Assembly (NCBI RefSeq): GCF_900188175.1
Contig: NZ_FZOQ01000008.1
Span: 62,001-126,000 of the forward strand
Source: Pontibacter ummariensis
GTDB lineage: Bacteria > Bacteroidota > Bacteroidia > Cytophagales > Hymenobacteraceae
Direction of reading: 5' to 3'
DNA: 64,000 bases
Numbering within the stretch: position 1 is the first letter of the stretch; each line of letters starts with the position of its first letter. Shown piece by piece: positions 1-9,616 of the stretch. The notes beneath the pieces were generated by a model. That model did no database searches, had not been told where the DNA came from, and saw nothing but the letters and a program-made list of their open reading frames with translations. The translations under genes and the position numbers were made by a program.

Positions 1-544
1 AGGCGTTCTTGGCCATCAGAATACTCATCGGGGAACCTACAATATTACTGCGGCCCACCACCACACAGTGCTTCCCTTTGGTATCGATCTCGTAACGCTC
101 CAGCAGTTGCAGAATACCCGCAGGGGTGGCTGGCAGGTAGGCGGGCAAGCCGGCCACCATCCGGCCGACATTAATAGGATGGAAACCGTCCACGTCTTTT
201 TTAGGATCAACAGCTTCTAACACCTTCTCTGTATCGATGTGTTTAGGCAGGGGCAGTTGCACGATAAAGCCGTCTACCCGCGCATCTTCGTTCAGCTCCT
301 GGATCTTGTTCAGCAGTTCCTCTTCGGTAATGTCGTCTTCATAGCGAATAAGCGTCGAGTCGAACCCGATACGCTCACAGGCCAGTACTTTGTTATTCAC
401 ATAGGTCACCGAGCCACCGTCGTTTCCGACAAGGATTGCCGCCAGGTGAGGGACTTTGCCACCACTAGCTTTTATCGCTGCTACCTCAGCAGCTATCTCG
501 TCCTGAATGGCTTCGGATGTTTTTTTACCGTCAAGCAGGGTCAT
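1..544 (-). CDS. folD: Bifunctional methylenetetrahydrofolate dehydrogenase/cyclohydrolase FolD, 3' end cut by window
   Basis: FolD interconverts 5,10-methylene-THF and 10-formyl-THF in the cytoplasm, supplying one-carbon units for purines and formyl-Met. The N-terminal 181 codons are visible, starting [13 protein letters not shown] at the ATG at 544. The family signatures are present: the YVNNK motif with the catalytic Lys, the substrate-loop motif QLPLPKHI, the DVDGF motif, and [12 protein letters not shown] of the NADP-binding region close to the cut edge. About 110 residues should lie beyond base 1. It lies about 170 bases downstream of lepA on the same strand, with a hairpin between them, so it may have its own promoter, although I found no good one. 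Only the truncation limits the call. Confidence 0.95.
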   Translation of the reverse strand, partial: MTLLDGKKTSEAIQDEIAAEVAAIKASGGKVPHLAAILVGNDGGSVTYVNNKVLACERIGFDSTLIRYEDDITEEELLNKIQELNEDARVDGFIVQLPLPKHIDTEKVLEAVDPKKDVDGFHPINVGRMVAGLPAYLPATPAGILQLLERYEIDTKGKHCVVVGRSNIVGSPMSILMAKNA

Positions 545-674
545 TTGGTTGATTATGAATGATGAATAAAGGATTATGAATGGCTTTGTTTAAACGGGCA
601 ATGCTGGCTTTCGGCACAGCACCTTTTAAAACCGGCAGTCCGGTACCGGCGTAATTGCTCAAGGCATAAAGCAG

Positions 675-706
675 CAAGCCCCAACGCGCGGACACGTCGG
701 GGCTTG
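675..706 (-). terminator. Hairpin downstream of lepA
   Basis: Inverted repeat caagcccc/ggggcttg with inner pairing, just after the lepA stop and before folD. No strong T tract follows on the minus strand, so termination may be partial, allowing some read-through into folD. The remainder of 545-713 shows no convincing ORF. Confidence 0.45.
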
Positions 707-713
707 TGAGAGC

Positions 714-2498
714 TTAGTCTAGTTTGAGCACGGCTAAGAAGGCTTCTTGCGGAATCTCCACGTTACCCACCTGGCGCATGCGTTTCTTACCCTTCTTCTG
801 TTTCTCGAGGAGCTTGCGCTTACGGGAAATGTCACCGCCGTAGCATTTGGCCAACACGTTCTTGCGCATCGCTTTCACGGTTTCACGGGCAATGATCTTC
901 TGACCAATGGCCGCCTGAATGGCGATTTCGAACATCTGGCGCGGCAGCAACTCGCGCAGCTTCTCACAAAGGCGCTTGCCCCAGTCATAGGCCTTATCGC
1001 GGTGCACGATGGCGCTTAGCGCGTCCACCTTCTCGCCGTTCAGCATGATGTCTAACTTCACCATGCTAGAGGCACGGAAGCCAATCAGCTCATAGTCGAG
1101 GGAAGCATAGCCACGGGAAATGGTTTTCAGCTTGTCAAAGAAATCGAAAACGATCTCGGCCAAGGGCATCTCAAAGGCCAGCTCTACCCGGTCGCTGGTC
1201 AGGTAGGTCTGGTTTTTCAGGATACCGCGCTTGTCCATGCACAGCGTAATGATTGGCCCCACAAACTCAGACTTAGAGATAATCTGAGCTTTGATGAAAG
1301 GCTCTTCGATGTGGTCGATGTAGTTCGGGTCCGGCATCTCAGAAGGCGCATTTACCCGCACCATCTTTTCTTTGGTCGTGTAGGCGTGGAACTGCACCGA
1401 CGGCACAGTAGTGATCACCGTCATGTCAAACTCCCGCTCCAGGCGCTCCTGTACGATCTCCATGTGCAGCATGCCCAGGAAACCGCAACGGAAACCAAAG
1501 CCAAGGGCAGCAGAAGTTTCCGGTTCCCACACGAGGGAGGCATCGTTCAGCTGCAGCTTCTCCATAGAGGTTCGCAACTCTTCGTACTCGCTCGTTTCTA
1601 CAGGATAGATACCGGCAAATACCATGGGCTTCACATCCTCAAAGCCCTGTATGCCCGCAGCTGGTCGGTCCACGTGGGTAATGGTGTCACCTACTTTCAC
1701 CTCCTTCGCATTCTTGATGCCGGAGATCAGGTAGCCCACATTGCCCGCGCGCATTTCGTCGCGTGACTCCTGGTTCAGCTTTAGCACACCAATTTCGTCC
1801 GCCTCGTAGGTTTTGCCCGTGTTAATGAACTTTACCTTCTCCCCTTTCTTCAGAGTGCCGTTAAAAATTCGGAAGTATACTTCTATGCCTCGGTAGGAGT
1901 TGAAGACAGAGTCAAATATCAGCGCCTGCAAAGGCGCCTCCGGATCGCCTTTCGGGGCCGGAATACGCTCGCAAATGGCATTCAAGATATCCTCTACCCC
2001 AATGCCTGCTTTACCGGAAGCCAGAATAATATCTTCCTTGTCACAACCTATCAGGTCGATGATCTGGTCAGACACCTCATCCGGCATGGCATGCGGCAGG
2101 TCAATCTTGTTCAGCACCGGAATGATCTCCAGGTCGTTGCCAATAGCCAGGTACAGGTTAGAGATAGTCTGGGCCTCGATGCCCTGCGAGGAATCTACGA
2201 TCAGCAACGCCCCCTCGCAGGCGGCAATAGAGCGCGACACCTCATAGGAAAAGTCCACGTGGCCTGGCGTGTCAATCAGGTTGAGCACATAGTCCTCTCC
2301 CTTATAATGATAGTTCATCTGGATGGCGTGGCTCTTAATGGTAATGCCGCGCTCACGCTCCAGGTCCATGTTATCCAGCAGCTGGTTTTGCATTTCTCGC
2401 TCCGCTACCGTTTGGGTAAACTCCAGTAAACGGTCGGCCAGGGTGCTCTTACCATGGTCGATGTGGGCGATGATGCAGAAATTACGAATGTTCTTCAT
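714..2498 (-). CDS. lepA: Elongation factor 4 (LepA), ribosome back-translocase GTPase
   Basis: A 594-residue GTPase of the usual LepA length. The G-domain motifs are clear: AHIDHGKS (P-loop, about residues 11-18), DTPGH (76-80) and NKID (130-133). These are followed by EF-G-like domains II, III and V and the LepA-specific C-terminal domain, including the lysine-rich [21 protein letters not shown] segment typical of the family. It acts on ribosomes in the cytoplasm, favouring back-translocation or remodelling stalled or misassembled ribosomes under stress. The ATG start follows a TAACTTTG -7 element at 2517-2524. It is divergent from the PAS-LuxR gene. Confidence 0.98.
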   Translation of the reverse strand: MKNIRNFCIIAHIDHGKSTLADRLLEFTQTVAEREMQNQLLDNMDLERERGITIKSHAIQMNYHYKGEDYVLNLIDTPGHVDFSYEVSRSIAACEGALLIVDSSQGIEAQTISNLYLAIGNDLEIIPVLNKIDLPHAMPDEVSDQIIDLIGCDKEDIILASGKAGIGVEDILNAICERIPAPKGDPEAPLQALIFDSVFNSYRGIEVYFRIFNGTLKKGEKVKFINTGKTYEADEIGVLKLNQESRDEMRAGNVGYLISGIKNAKEVKVGDTITHVDRPAAGIQGFEDVKPMVFAGIYPVETSEYEELRTSMEKLQLNDASLVWEPETSAALGFGFRCGFLGMLHMEIVQERLEREFDMTVITTVPSVQFHAYTTKEKMVRVNAPSEMPDPNYIDHIEEPFIKAQIISKSEFVGPIITLCMDKRGILKNQTYLTSDRVELAFEMPLAEIVFDFFDKLKTISRGYASLDYELIGFRASSMVKLDIMLNGEKVDALSAIVHRDKAYDWGKRLCEKLRELLPRQMFEIAIQAAIGQKIIARETVKAMRKNVLAKCYGGDISRKRKLLEKQKKGKKRMRQVGNVEIPQEAFLAVLKLD

Positions 2499-2516
2499 AT
2501 TATATCAATACGGTAA

Positions 2517-2524
2517 CAAAGTTA
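2517..2524 (-). promoter_or_regulatory. -7 element of lepA promoter
   Basis: Minus strand reads TAACTTTG, an exact match to the Bacteroidota -7 consensus TAnnTTTG, about 20 bases before the lepA ATG. No TTTG at the expected 17-23 base distance; a TTTG lies only 13 bases upstream. Confidence 0.5.
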
Positions 2525-2595
2525 CGAATAATCCTGTCAAATTAATGGCCCCTCTTGCTACAAGGGGTAACAAAACTTAGATAAAGGGCCACTTA

Positions 2596-2628
2596 TTTGG
2601 CACACAACTATTTTAATATTTATCTTTA
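2596..2628 (+). promoter_or_regulatory. Promoter of the PAS-LuxR gene
   Basis: TTTG at 2596-2599, a 21-base spacer, then TATCTTTA at 2621-2628 (one mismatch to TAnnTTTG). This predicts a 5' leader of roughly 70 bases before the ATG at 2704. Confidence 0.65.
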
Positions 2629-2703
2629 GCTATGTTCAACCTGGGCTTTATGCTCCTTCCTCCCCACGGGAAGACGTTAGAAAACAAACTAACTGCCTGA
2701 CAA

Positions 2704-3414
2704 ATGCCGGACGACAACCAAACACCTCCTACCCCCCAAAGCATGCACGAGATGGAAAAAGAACTCGAGTTGTTACGCCAAAAGTGTGCTTTTCTGGAGC
2801 GCGTGATACACGGAGTGCCTGCTAACATTTACGTATCTGACCTGGAGAAAGGGGTCGTGTGGTGCAACAAGACGAACGAAGAAAGCCTGGGCTACCCCTT
2901 AGAAGAGATACGGAAAATGGAGGGAATGGCTTACATGCAGGCGATCCTGCACCCCGATGACCAGCAGGTGCCGGGTGAGAGCGTGGACCATTACCAAAAC
3001 TTTTCCGGCGCAGAGTTTGGCGGTGTTTTTAGAGCGAAACACAAAGATGAGCAGGAGTACAAATGGTACATCGGCTGGGCGAAGGCTTTTGCCAGAAACG
3101 ATGAGGGCACTGTAAAAGAGCTCCTTTGTGTAGACGTGGCCATGAGTCCGCACATGAACACGGAAGAACAGCTCGTTCAGGCGCTGAAGGATAACCTGCG
3201 CTTAAAGAACAAGCTCCTGATCAAGAGTCTCCGCAAGCGGGAAATCGAAATACTGTCGCTCATCTGCAAGGGCTACAGTACAAAATCCATCGCCAAGAAA
3301 CTCTTTATCAGCGAAAACACCGTGAGCACCCACCGGCGCAACATACAACAAAAGCTTGGCACAGCAAACGTAGCCGAACTTGTAAACCTCGCCAGCGAAG
3401 CAGGTTTGGGTTAA
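2704..3414 (+). CDS. PAS-domain LuxR-type transcriptional regulator
   Basis: A 236-residue protein. A short N-terminal coil (about residues 10-35) leads into a PAS fold with a PAC-like end (about 36-150, including YKWYIGWAKAF). A LuxR/NarL-type helix-turn-helix ends the protein (about 175-235), with the family motif LRKREIEILSLICKGYSTKSIAKKL split around SENTVSTHRRNI. It has no receiver domain, so it is probably a one-component sensor that reads a ligand or redox signal through PAS and binds DNA. It is a single-gene unit with a clear promoter upstream and a terminator at 3446-3482. Its targets cannot be inferred from context. The downstream neighbour icmF has its own -7 element. Confidence 0.88.
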   Translation: MPDDNQTPPTPQSMHEMEKELELLRQKCAFLERVIHGVPANIYVSDLEKGVVWCNKTNEESLGYPLEEIRKMEGMAYMQAILHPDDQQVPGESVDHYQNFSGAEFGGVFRAKHKDEQEYKWYIGWAKAFARNDEGTVKELLCVDVAMSPHMNTEEQLVQALKDNLRLKNKLLIKSLRKREIEILSLICKGYSTKSIAKKLFISENTVSTHRRNIQQKLGTANVAELVNLASEAGLG

Positions 3415-3445
3415 AGCGTTTACCTCATCCACCTGCTATAAGAAT

Positions 3446-3482
3446 AACGAGGGAGCCACGGATGAGCGGCTCCCTCGTTTGC
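3446..3482 (+). terminator. Terminator of the PAS-LuxR gene
   Basis: Perfect 12-bp stem aacgagggagcc/ggctccctcgtt with a 10-base loop, followed by a short T/G run. Confidence 0.75.
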
Positions 3483-3595
3483 TTTCCGGGATGCTACTCC
3501 TGTTTAGTTGGAACCATTAAACAACTTCATGAGTACGTACTCACCGACACAAGTGCAAATACAGGGCCTTCACCCCCTTTTCGCTCAAAATTGAC

Positions 3596-3603
3596 TATAT
3601 TTG
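3596..3603 (+). promoter_or_regulatory. -7 element of icmF promoter
   Basis: TATATTTG matches TAnnTTTG exactly, 33 bases before the icmF ATG. The -33 element is not recognisable. I see no cobalamin riboswitch in the 32-base leader. Confidence 0.5.
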
Positions 3604-3635
3604 CATAAAATCAGAAATAACCTTGTTACTAAACT

Positions 3636-6600
3636 ATGCAAGTAACTAAAGTAGAACCATATAAGCCTGTCAACCATATCCGGATCGTGACAGCCGCGTC
3701 TTTATTCGATGGCCATGATGCGGCCATCAACATCATGCGCCGTATCATCCAAGCCTCTGGTGCGGAAGTAATTCACCTGGGCCACAACCGCTCTGTGCAG
3801 GAGATCGTGGACTGCGCCATACAGGAGGATGCCCAGGCCATTGCCATCACCTCGTATCAGGGAGGCCATATCGAGTATTTCAAGTACATGTACGACCTGC
3901 TGCAGGAGCGCGGCAGCGGCCATATCCGCATCTTTGGCGGCGGTGGCGGTGTGATTCTTCCGGATGAGATCGAGGAATTGCACGCGTACGGCATCGCCCG
4001 CATCTACTCGCCTGACGACGGGCGGGCCATGGGCCTGCAGGGCATGATCAACGACATGCTAGAGAAATGCGATTTCCCGACGGGCAAGAACCTGAACGGA
4101 GAGGTAAAACATTTGCGTGATAAAGACCCGAAAGCTATTGCCCGCCTGATCTCTGCAGCAGAGAACTTCCCGGAAGAGGCCAGAGGTATTCTGCAGGAAG
4201 TAAAGGAGCAGGCAAATGAAGTAAGCACACCTGTTCTGGGTATCACGGGTACTGGTGGTGCCGGTAAGTCTTCTTTGGTGGACGAACTGGTACGCCGCTT
4301 CCTGATGGATTTTCCGGATAAGCGCATCGCCATCATATCGGTAGACCCGTCCAAACGCAAGACGGGCGGAGCGCTCCTGGGCGACCGTATCCGCATGAAC
4401 TCTATCTCCAACGACCGGGTGTACATGCGCTCCCTGGCTACCCGCCAGAGCAATTTGGCCCTGAGCAAGTACGTGCAGGATGCGGTGGATATCGTAAAGG
4501 CCGCGAACTTCGACCTGATCATTCTGGAGACCTCCGGCATTGGTCAGTCTGACACGGAAATCACCGACCACTCGGATGCCAGCCTCTATGTGATGACACC
4601 GGAGTACGGTGCGGCCACCCAGCTCGAGAAGATTGACATGCTGGACTTCGCTGATGTAATTGCCCTGAACAAGTTCGACAAGCGTGGTGCCCTGGATGCC
4701 CTGCGTGATGTAAAGAAGCAGTACAAACGCAACCACCAGCTGTGGGATGTGAATGACGAAGACATTCCGGTGTTCGGCACCATTGCCTCACAGTTCAATG
4801 ACCCGGGCATGAACCAGCTGTACCGGGCCGTAATGGCGAAAATCTCGGAGAAAACAGGTGTGGCGTTTAACTCCAACCTGCAAACTTCAAAAGAGATGTC
4901 GGAGAAAGTGTTCATCATCCCGCCGAGCCGCACCCGTTACCTTTCGGAGATTTCAGAAACCATCCGGAACTACGACAAATGGACGAAGGACCAGGCAGAA
5001 ATAGCCCAGAAGCTGTACGGTATCCGTAAATCCATCCAAGCAGTGCAGGAACTGGAGGTAGAGGACAAAGACCGCCTGGTTAAGCAACTGGAGCAGGCTT
5101 ACGCCGAGGTGGAACTGAACCTGGACGGGCAGAACAAGAAGATTCTGGAGAACTGGAAAGAGAAAGTACAGGCTTACAAAAATGAGTTCTACGTCTTTAA
5201 GGTACGCGACAAAGAGATCAAGATAAAAACCCATACCGAGTCGCTCTCGCGCTTACAGATACCGAAGGTGGCCACACCGAAGTATGAGGCATGGGGCGAC
5301 TTACTGAAGTGGAACCTGCAGGAAAACGTACCGGGAGAGTTCCCGTACACGGCCGGCGTGTTCCCGTTCAAGCGCGAAGGCGAGGACCCTACCCGTATGT
5401 TTGCGGGCGAGGGCGGACCAGAGCGTACGAACCGGCGCTTCCACTACGTGAGCCTCGGCATGCCAGCCAAACGCCTGTCTACAGCCTTCGACTCTGTAAC
5501 ACTTTATGGCGAAGACCCTGATTACAGACCGGATATTTACGGTAAGATCGGTAATTCCGGCGTAAGCATCTGCTGCCTGGATGATGCCAAGAAACTGTAT
5601 TCAGGCTTCAACCTGGCAGATCCGAAGACATCGGTTTCCATGACCATCAATGGCCCGGCTGCTATCCTGACCGGTTTCTTCATGAATGCCGCCATTGACC
5701 AGCAGTGCGAGCTGTACATCAAAGAAAATGGCCTGGAGGAAGAGATCAATCAGAAAATTGAGGCGATTTACAAAGCGAAAGGGGCTGAGCGTCCGCGTTA
5801 CCAGGGCAAGCTGCCGGAAGGAAATGATGGCCTGGGCCTGATGCTGTTGGGTGTAACGGGTGACCAGGTTTTACCGGCCGAAGTATACGAGCCAATTAAG
5901 GCGCGAACGCTGGCGGCCGTTCGTGGTACCGTGCAGGCGGACATCCTGAAAGAAGACCAGGCACAGAACACCTGTATCTTCTCCACGGAGTTCTCGCTGC
6001 GCCTGATGGGTGACGTGCAAGCTTACTTCATCGATAAAAGCGTACGCAACTTCTACTCGGTGTCTATCTCGGGTTACCACATTGCCGAGGCAGGGGCCAA
6101 CCCGATCTCGCAGCTGGCCTTTACGCTGGCCAATGGCTTTACCTTTGTGGAGTATTATGTGAGCCGCGGCATGGACATCAACAAGTTTGCGCCGAACCTG
6201 AGCTTCTTCTTCTCCAACGGCATTGATCCGGAGTATGCCGTGATTGGCCGCGTGGCGCGTAGAATCTGGGCAAAGGCCATGAAAATGAAGTACGGTGCCG
6301 ATGCCCGTTCGCAGATGCTGAAGTACCACATCCAAACGTCAGGTCGTTCGCTGCACGCACAGGAGATCGACTTTAATGACATCCGCACCACGCTGCAGGC
6401 GCTGTACGCGATCTACGACAACTGCAACTCGCTGCATACGAATGCCTATGACGAGGCTATTACGACTCCTACCGAGGCTTCTGTGCGCCGCGCCATGGCC
6501 ATTCAGCTGATCATTAACCGGGAACTGGGACTGGCGAAGAACGAGAACCCGCTACAGGGGTCTTTCATCATCGAAGAACTGACGGACCTGGTGGAAGAGG

Positions 6601-7022
6601 CTGTACTGGCGGAGTTTGACCGCATTACGGAACGTGGCGGTGTGTTGGGTGCCATGGAAACCATGTACCAGCGCGGCAAGATACAGGAGGAAAGCCTGTA
6701 CTACGAAACGCTGAAGCATACGGGTGAGTACCCGATTATTGGCGTGAACACTTTCCTGTCTTCGAAGGGCTCCCCTACCGTTATCCCGACAGAGGTGATC
6801 CGGGCTACGGAAGAAGAGAAGAAGTATCAGATAAACACCGTACGCGCACTGCAGGAGCGTAATGCCGGTAAAGGCGAAGAGCTGCTGAAGCGCCTACAGC
6901 AAGTAGCTATTAACAACGATAATATTTTTGGTGAGTTGATGGAAACGGTGAAGTATTGCTCGCTTGGCCAGATTACCAACGCCCTGTTTGAAGTAGGCGG
7001 ACAGTATCGCCGCAACATGTAA
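3636..7022 (+). CDS. icmF: Fused isobutyryl-CoA mutase IcmF (B12-binding, GTPase chaperone and mutase domains)
   Basis: A 1128-residue single-chain acyl-CoA mutase using adenosylcobalamin. Domain order: cobalamin-binding domain (1-145, with [13 protein letters not shown] carrying the cobalt ligand His27 and a GGGGG loop at 101-105); a MeaB-type G-protein chaperone domain (about 195-480, P-loop GTGGAGKS at 205-212, NKFD motif); a linker; then the TIM-barrel substrate domain (about 560-1128). Two substrate-specificity positions read as isobutyryl-CoA mutase rather than methylmalonyl-CoA mutase: Phe in VFPFKREG where MCM has Tyr, and Gln in AQNTCIF where MCM has Arg. The likely reaction is isobutyryl-CoA to n-butyryl-CoA, linking valine and fatty-acid metabolism; related branched acyl-CoAs such as isovaleryl or pivalyl are possible. 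It is a monocistronic unit with a strong terminator. Confidence 0.93.
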   Translation: MQVTKVEPYKPVNHIRIVTAASLFDGHDAAINIMRRIIQASGAEVIHLGHNRSVQEIVDCAIQEDAQAIAITSYQGGHIEYFKYMYDLLQERGSGHIRIFGGGGGVILPDEIEELHAYGIARIYSPDDGRAMGLQGMINDMLEKCDFPTGKNLNGEVKHLRDKDPKAIARLISAAENFPEEARGILQEVKEQANEVSTPVLGITGTGGAGKSSLVDELVRRFLMDFPDKRIAIISVDPSKRKTGGALLGDRIRMNSISNDRVYMRSLATRQSNLALSKYVQDAVDIVKAANFDLIILETSGIGQSDTEITDHSDASLYVMTPEYGAATQLEKIDMLDFADVIALNKFDKRGALDALRDVKKQYKRNHQLWDVNDEDIPVFGTIASQFNDPGMNQLYRAVMAKISEKTGVAFNSNLQTSKEMSEKVFIIPPSRTRYLSEISETIRNYDKWTKDQAEIAQKLYGIRKSIQAVQELEVEDKDRLVKQLEQAYAEVELNLDGQNKKILENWKEKVQAYKNEFYVFKVRDKEIKIKTHTESLSRLQIPKVATPKYEAWGDLLKWNLQENVPGEFPYTAGVFPFKREGEDPTRMFAGEGGPERTNRRFHYVSLGMPAKRLSTAFDSVTLYGEDPDYRPDIYGKIGNSGVSICCLDDAKKLYSGFNLADPKTSVSMTINGPAAILTGFFMNAAIDQQCELYIKENGLEEEINQKIEAIYKAKGAERPRYQGKLPEGNDGLGLMLLGVTGDQVLPAEVYEPIKARTLAAVRGTVQADILKEDQAQNTCIFSTEFSLRLMGDVQAYFIDKSVRNFYSVSISGYHIAEAGANPISQLAFTLANGFTFVEYYVSRGMDINKFAPNLSFFFSNGIDPEYAVIGRVARRIWAKAMKMKYGADARSQMLKYHIQTSGRSLHAQEIDFNDIRTTLQALYAIYDNCNSLHTNAYDEAITTPTEASVRRAMAIQLIINRELGLAKNENPLQGSFIIEELTDLVEEAVLAEFDRITERGGVLGAMETMYQRGKIQEESLYYETLKHTGEYPIIGVNTFLSSKGSPTVIPTEVIRATEEEKKYQINTVRALQERNAGKGEELLKRLQQVAINNDNIFGELMETVKYCSLGQITNALFEVGGQYRRNM

Positions 7023-7044
7023 AACCAGCATTTATATCAGCAAA

Positions 7045-7085
7045 AAGCGGGAGCAAGGGGAATCGCCTTGTTCCCGCTTTTTTTA
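7045..7085 (+). terminator. icmF terminator
   Basis: 14-bp stem aagcgggagcaagg/ccttgttcccgctt (one G-T pair), 7-base loop, then a T run. Confidence 0.9.
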
Positions 7086-7165
7086 AGTGTTAGCATTTTT
7101 TATATTGCGCAACAACAAGCTGCTGCACTTGCCGTAGTAGAGGCTTTCTATCTAATATTAAGAAC

Positions 7166-7324
7166 ATGAAACGAACCAAAACGAAGTCGCTGCTTTTTGT
7201 TTTCGGAGCTACCCTGCTGGCGCTCAGCACCGCCACCTGCCTGTTCGTGTACAACTGCTTTAACGATGAGGCATTTGACATTGACACCTCCGACGAAGAC
7301 GAAGACGAAGAGGAGTACTTATAG
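7166..7324 (+). CDS. Small membrane protein with acidic tail (52 aa), unknown
   Basis: A 52-codon ORF beginning MKRTKTKSLLFVFGATLL. A basic N-terminus is followed by one hydrophobic helix (about residues 9-30) and a very acidic C-terminal tail (TSDEDEDEEEYL). The layout suggests a single-span inner-membrane protein or an uncleaved signal anchor with the acidic tail outside. It stands alone between the icmF terminator and a bidirectional terminator at 7353-7397, which supports its being a transcribed unit. No known family was recognised. The ORF is short, so chance cannot be excluded, but the charge pattern is unlikely for non-coding DNA. Confidence 0.6.
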   Translation: MKRTKTKSLLFVFGATLLALSTATCLFVYNCFNDEAFDIDTSDEDEDEEEYL

Positions 7325-7352
7325 CAGGTTGAGTTAACGCCGTCATTTACAA

Positions 7353-7397
7353 AACAAAGAAGGCCCTCCGGAGAGATTCCGAAGGGCCTTCTTTGTT
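7353..7397. terminator. Bidirectional terminator between convergent genes
   Basis: Stem aacaaagaaggccctccgg/ccgaagggccttctttgtt (one G-A mismatch), with A-rich and T-rich flanks, serving the small + strand gene and the - strand FMN oxidoreductase. Confidence 0.85.
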
Positions 7398-7412
7398 AGG
7401 AATAGGGAACTA

Positions 7413-8969
7413 CTAATTCAGGATGTAGTTTTGATTTAGTTCACGGGCAGAAGGGCCTTTCGCGAAGTACAGCTCTTTGAAGCTGGCGCTTCTCCCCTGC
7501 TCTACCCGGCGGAAAACCTTATCCGGGCTTATGTCCGACAGCGAGGCAAAACCACAAGCCTCCATTACCTCTACCATCGACTTGATGGTGTTTCCATGGA
7601 AGTTGGCTACCCGCACGCGCTTGTTAGCCACGTCCAGTCCGGAATAGAGGTTTTTATCCTGCGTGGCAATACCCACCGGGCAGCGCCCGGAGTCACACTG
7701 CAAGGCCTGGATGCAACCCAGGGCGAACATCATCCCGCGCGCACTGTAGCAGATGTCTGCCCCCAGCGCTCTTGCCTTAATGATGTCTACGGCTGTAATA
7801 ATCTTACCTGCTGCGATGATCTTTACCTCGTTGCGAAGGCCATACTTCTTAAGGGTGCTGTGGGCAAATGCAAGGGCATCGTAAAGGGGCATGCCCAGGC
7901 TGTCTGTAAACTCCAGGGGAGCTGCTCCTGTACCTCCCTCGGCACCATCAATGGTAACAAAGTCGGGGAACAGCTGGTTGTGCATCATCTCCTGGCACAG
8001 GCGCTCAAACTCCTGCTTGTTACCGATGCATAGCTTGATCCCCACCGGCTTTCCTCCCGACAGCAGGCGCAGCTTCTCGATAAACAGGAGCATGGTAAAC
8101 TGGTCGTGGAAAGCAGCATGCGCCGGTGGAGAGGCCACCGTCGTATAAGGCTCTACCTTCCGGATTGCCGCTATCTCAGGCGTGTTTTTAGCCCCTGGCA
8201 AGATACCGCCGTGCCCTGGCTTTGCCCCCTGTGAGAGCTTGATCTCGACCATTTTGATGTGGGGGTGTGCTACCTGCTGCTCGAACAGCTGAGCTGAGAA
8301 ATTACCATTTTTATCACGGCATCCGAAATACCCAGTTCCAATTTGCCAGATCAAATCACCGCCTCCTTCTATATGGAAGGGGCTAACTCCACCCTCTCCG
8401 GTGTTTTGGGCAAAGCCTCCAAGCTTAGCACCCGCACTTAGTGCCTCTACAGCTGTTTTGCTCAGCGATCCATAGCTCATGGCCGAAATGTTGTAGATGC
8501 TGGCGCTGTAGGGTTGCTTACAGCGGCTGCTTCCTACCTGTACGCGCAAGCTCTCCTCTTTTACGTGCACAGGGAACATGGTGTGCGCAATCCACTCATA
8601 CCCCACCTCCTGGCTGTTGCTCTGCATCCCGAAGGGTACTGTCTGCCGTACGTTCTTGGCCCGTTGGTACACAATAGAACGTTGCCGTCTGCTGAAAGGC
8701 TTGCCATCCAGGTCAGACTCAAAAAAGTACTGGCGGAACTCCGGCCGGATGCTCTCGAAAATATACCGCAGGTGCCCTATAATAGGATAATTGCGCAACA
8801 GTGTGTGCCGCCCCTGTCGCAGGTCGTGAAAATAGAGAAAGTGCAAAGGCACAAGAGCTGTAAACAGCCACAAAACCTGCCGCTCAAATATGGAGAAGAA
8901 CAGAACGACCAGGTAAGCTGCGATAAAGGCGTACCCAAAGGTTTGCCTCACACTAATTTTAAAAGCCAT
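7413..8969 (-). CDS. FMN-binding glutamate synthase family protein
   Basis: A stand-alone homologue of the synthase domain of GOGAT, about 518 residues. Two or three N-terminal membrane-associated helices (about residues 8-50) precede a TIM barrel binding FMN (NISAMSYGSLS, GAKPGHGGILP, DGAEGGTG). The cysteine spacing C-x5-C-x5-CPVGIATQ fits the 3Fe-4S cluster of the family. There is no glutaminase (class II amidotransferase) domain and no small subunit nearby, so it is probably not a full glutamate synthase; substrate and electron partner are unknown. I prefer the ATG at 8969 (MAFKISVRQTF) over the in-frame ATG at 9008, because the extra 13 residues look non-native. It may be co-transcribed with the 42-codon ORF upstream. 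Confidence 0.85.
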   Translation of the reverse strand: MAFKISVRQTFGYAFIAAYLVVLFFSIFERQVLWLFTALVPLHFLYFHDLRQGRHTLLRNYPIIGHLRYIFESIRPEFRQYFFESDLDGKPFSRRQRSIVYQRAKNVRQTVPFGMQSNSQEVGYEWIAHTMFPVHVKEESLRVQVGSSRCKQPYSASIYNISAMSYGSLSKTAVEALSAGAKLGGFAQNTGEGGVSPFHIEGGGDLIWQIGTGYFGCRDKNGNFSAQLFEQQVAHPHIKMVEIKLSQGAKPGHGGILPGAKNTPEIAAIRKVEPYTTVASPPAHAAFHDQFTMLLFIEKLRLLSGGKPVGIKLCIGNKQEFERLCQEMMHNQLFPDFVTIDGAEGGTGAAPLEFTDSLGMPLYDALAFAHSTLKKYGLRNEVKIIAAGKIITAVDIIKARALGADICYSARGMMFALGCIQALQCDSGRCPVGIATQDKNLYSGLDVANKRVRVANFHGNTIKSMVEVMEACGFASLSDISPDKVFRRVEQGRSASFKELYFAKGPSARELNQNYILN

Positions 8970-9065
8970 AAAATAATCGATTGAAAGTTCTGGAATGAAA
9001 CCATGCAAATGGGCAGGCTACAGGCAGAAAGCGTTCTGGCCACAGCTGCAGTATAGGGATAAACT

Positions 9066-9194
9066 TTAGTTAATAAAGTCTTTGGGGAACTGAAGGTAGT
9101 ACCAATGGTTGCCGTTCAGCGCGCTGGTGTATAACACGGTACGCCGGGCAATTACAAATCCCTTCAAGGGCCTTTCATGCTGAGAAGCATTCAT
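9066..9194 (-). CDS. Possible 42-aa leader protein upstream of the FMN oxidoreductase
   Basis: A short ORF, MNASQHERPLKGFVIARR..., ending KDFIN, rich in aromatic residues in its second half. The frame is open further upstream to 9263, but a perfect -7 element (TACCTTTG) at 9231-9238 would start transcription inside that longer frame, so the ATG at 9194 is the plausible start. It would be the first gene of a transcript continuing into the FMN oxidoreductase. No family was recognised, and it could simply be leader sequence. Confidence 0.35.
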   Translation of the reverse strand: MNASQHERPLKGFVIARRTVLYTSALNGNHWYYLQFPKDFIN

Positions 9195-9230
9195 ATAAGA
9201 CGGACTGGCAGCACATGCTGTTTCAGGCTG

Positions 9231-9238
9231 CAAAGGTA
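9231..9238 (-). promoter_or_regulatory. -7 element on minus strand upstream of FMN oxidoreductase
   Basis: Minus strand reads TACCTTTG, an exact TAnnTTTG. A TTG lies about 24 bases upstream, slightly far. It drives toward the 42-codon ORF and the oxidoreductase gene. Confidence 0.5.
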
Positions 9239-9439
9239 GAGTAAATAGCAGGAAAAAAACCACAAAAATTTCCTGTTTTCTTTACCGAATGGCCCTTCTC
9301 GTTCATTATCAGCAAGCAATCACTCATCGCCTAAAAAATCTTTACAAAATAGCCCTCTTATAACCGCTTTTGCCTAAACTTTACCCTCCGCTATTGCGTT
9401 AGTCAGAAAAACTGGCATCACTCTTGGTAATCCTCGCTT

Positions 9440-9571
9440 ATGAAAAGAATCACCACACTCTCGACACTACTGCTATTAGGTACAACTGTTAGCCTACTGG
9501 TTAAGAACTGGCTCTCAACAGCCAACCACTCCTCTTCTGCTTCAGGTGAGGAATTCCACCTCTACCTTTAA
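9440..9571 (+). CDS. Small hydrophobic protein (43 aa), unknown
   Basis: ORF starting MKRITTLSTLLLLGTTVSLL, with one hydrophobic segment (about residues 8-21) after a basic start and a short polar tail ending FHLYL. A tight hairpin with a T-rich tail begins 16 bases after the stop, which favours a real small transcript. It could be a single-span membrane peptide. No family was recognised. No consensus promoter is evident upstream. Confidence 0.45.
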   Translation: MKRITTLSTLLLLGTTVSLLVKNWLSTANHSSSASGEEFHLYL

Positions 9572-9586
9572 ACAATGAAAAGTCTT

Positions 9587-9616
9587 TAGCCCACCTCCTA
9601 AGAAGTGGGCTATTTG
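9587..9616 (+). terminator. Terminator after the 43-aa ORF
   Basis: 8-bp stem tagcccac/gtgggcta with a 10-base loop followed by tttgctt. Confidence 0.6.

Noticed and set aside
239..562. Plus-strand ORF opposite folD
   Set aside because: Complement of the folD coding frame; the minus-strand frame gives an unmistakable FolD.
3540..3635. Cobalamin riboswitch ahead of the B12-dependent mutase
   Set aside because: The predicted leader is only about 30 bases and no B12-box sequence is present.
4004..4736. Long minus-strand ORFs inside icmF (178 and 225 codons)
   Set aside because: They are antisense shadows of a highly conserved enzyme gene; their sequences resemble no family and overlap one another in different frames.
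5871..6335. 154-codon minus-strand ORF inside icmF
   Set aside because: Antisense shadow of the mutase domain with no domain resemblance.
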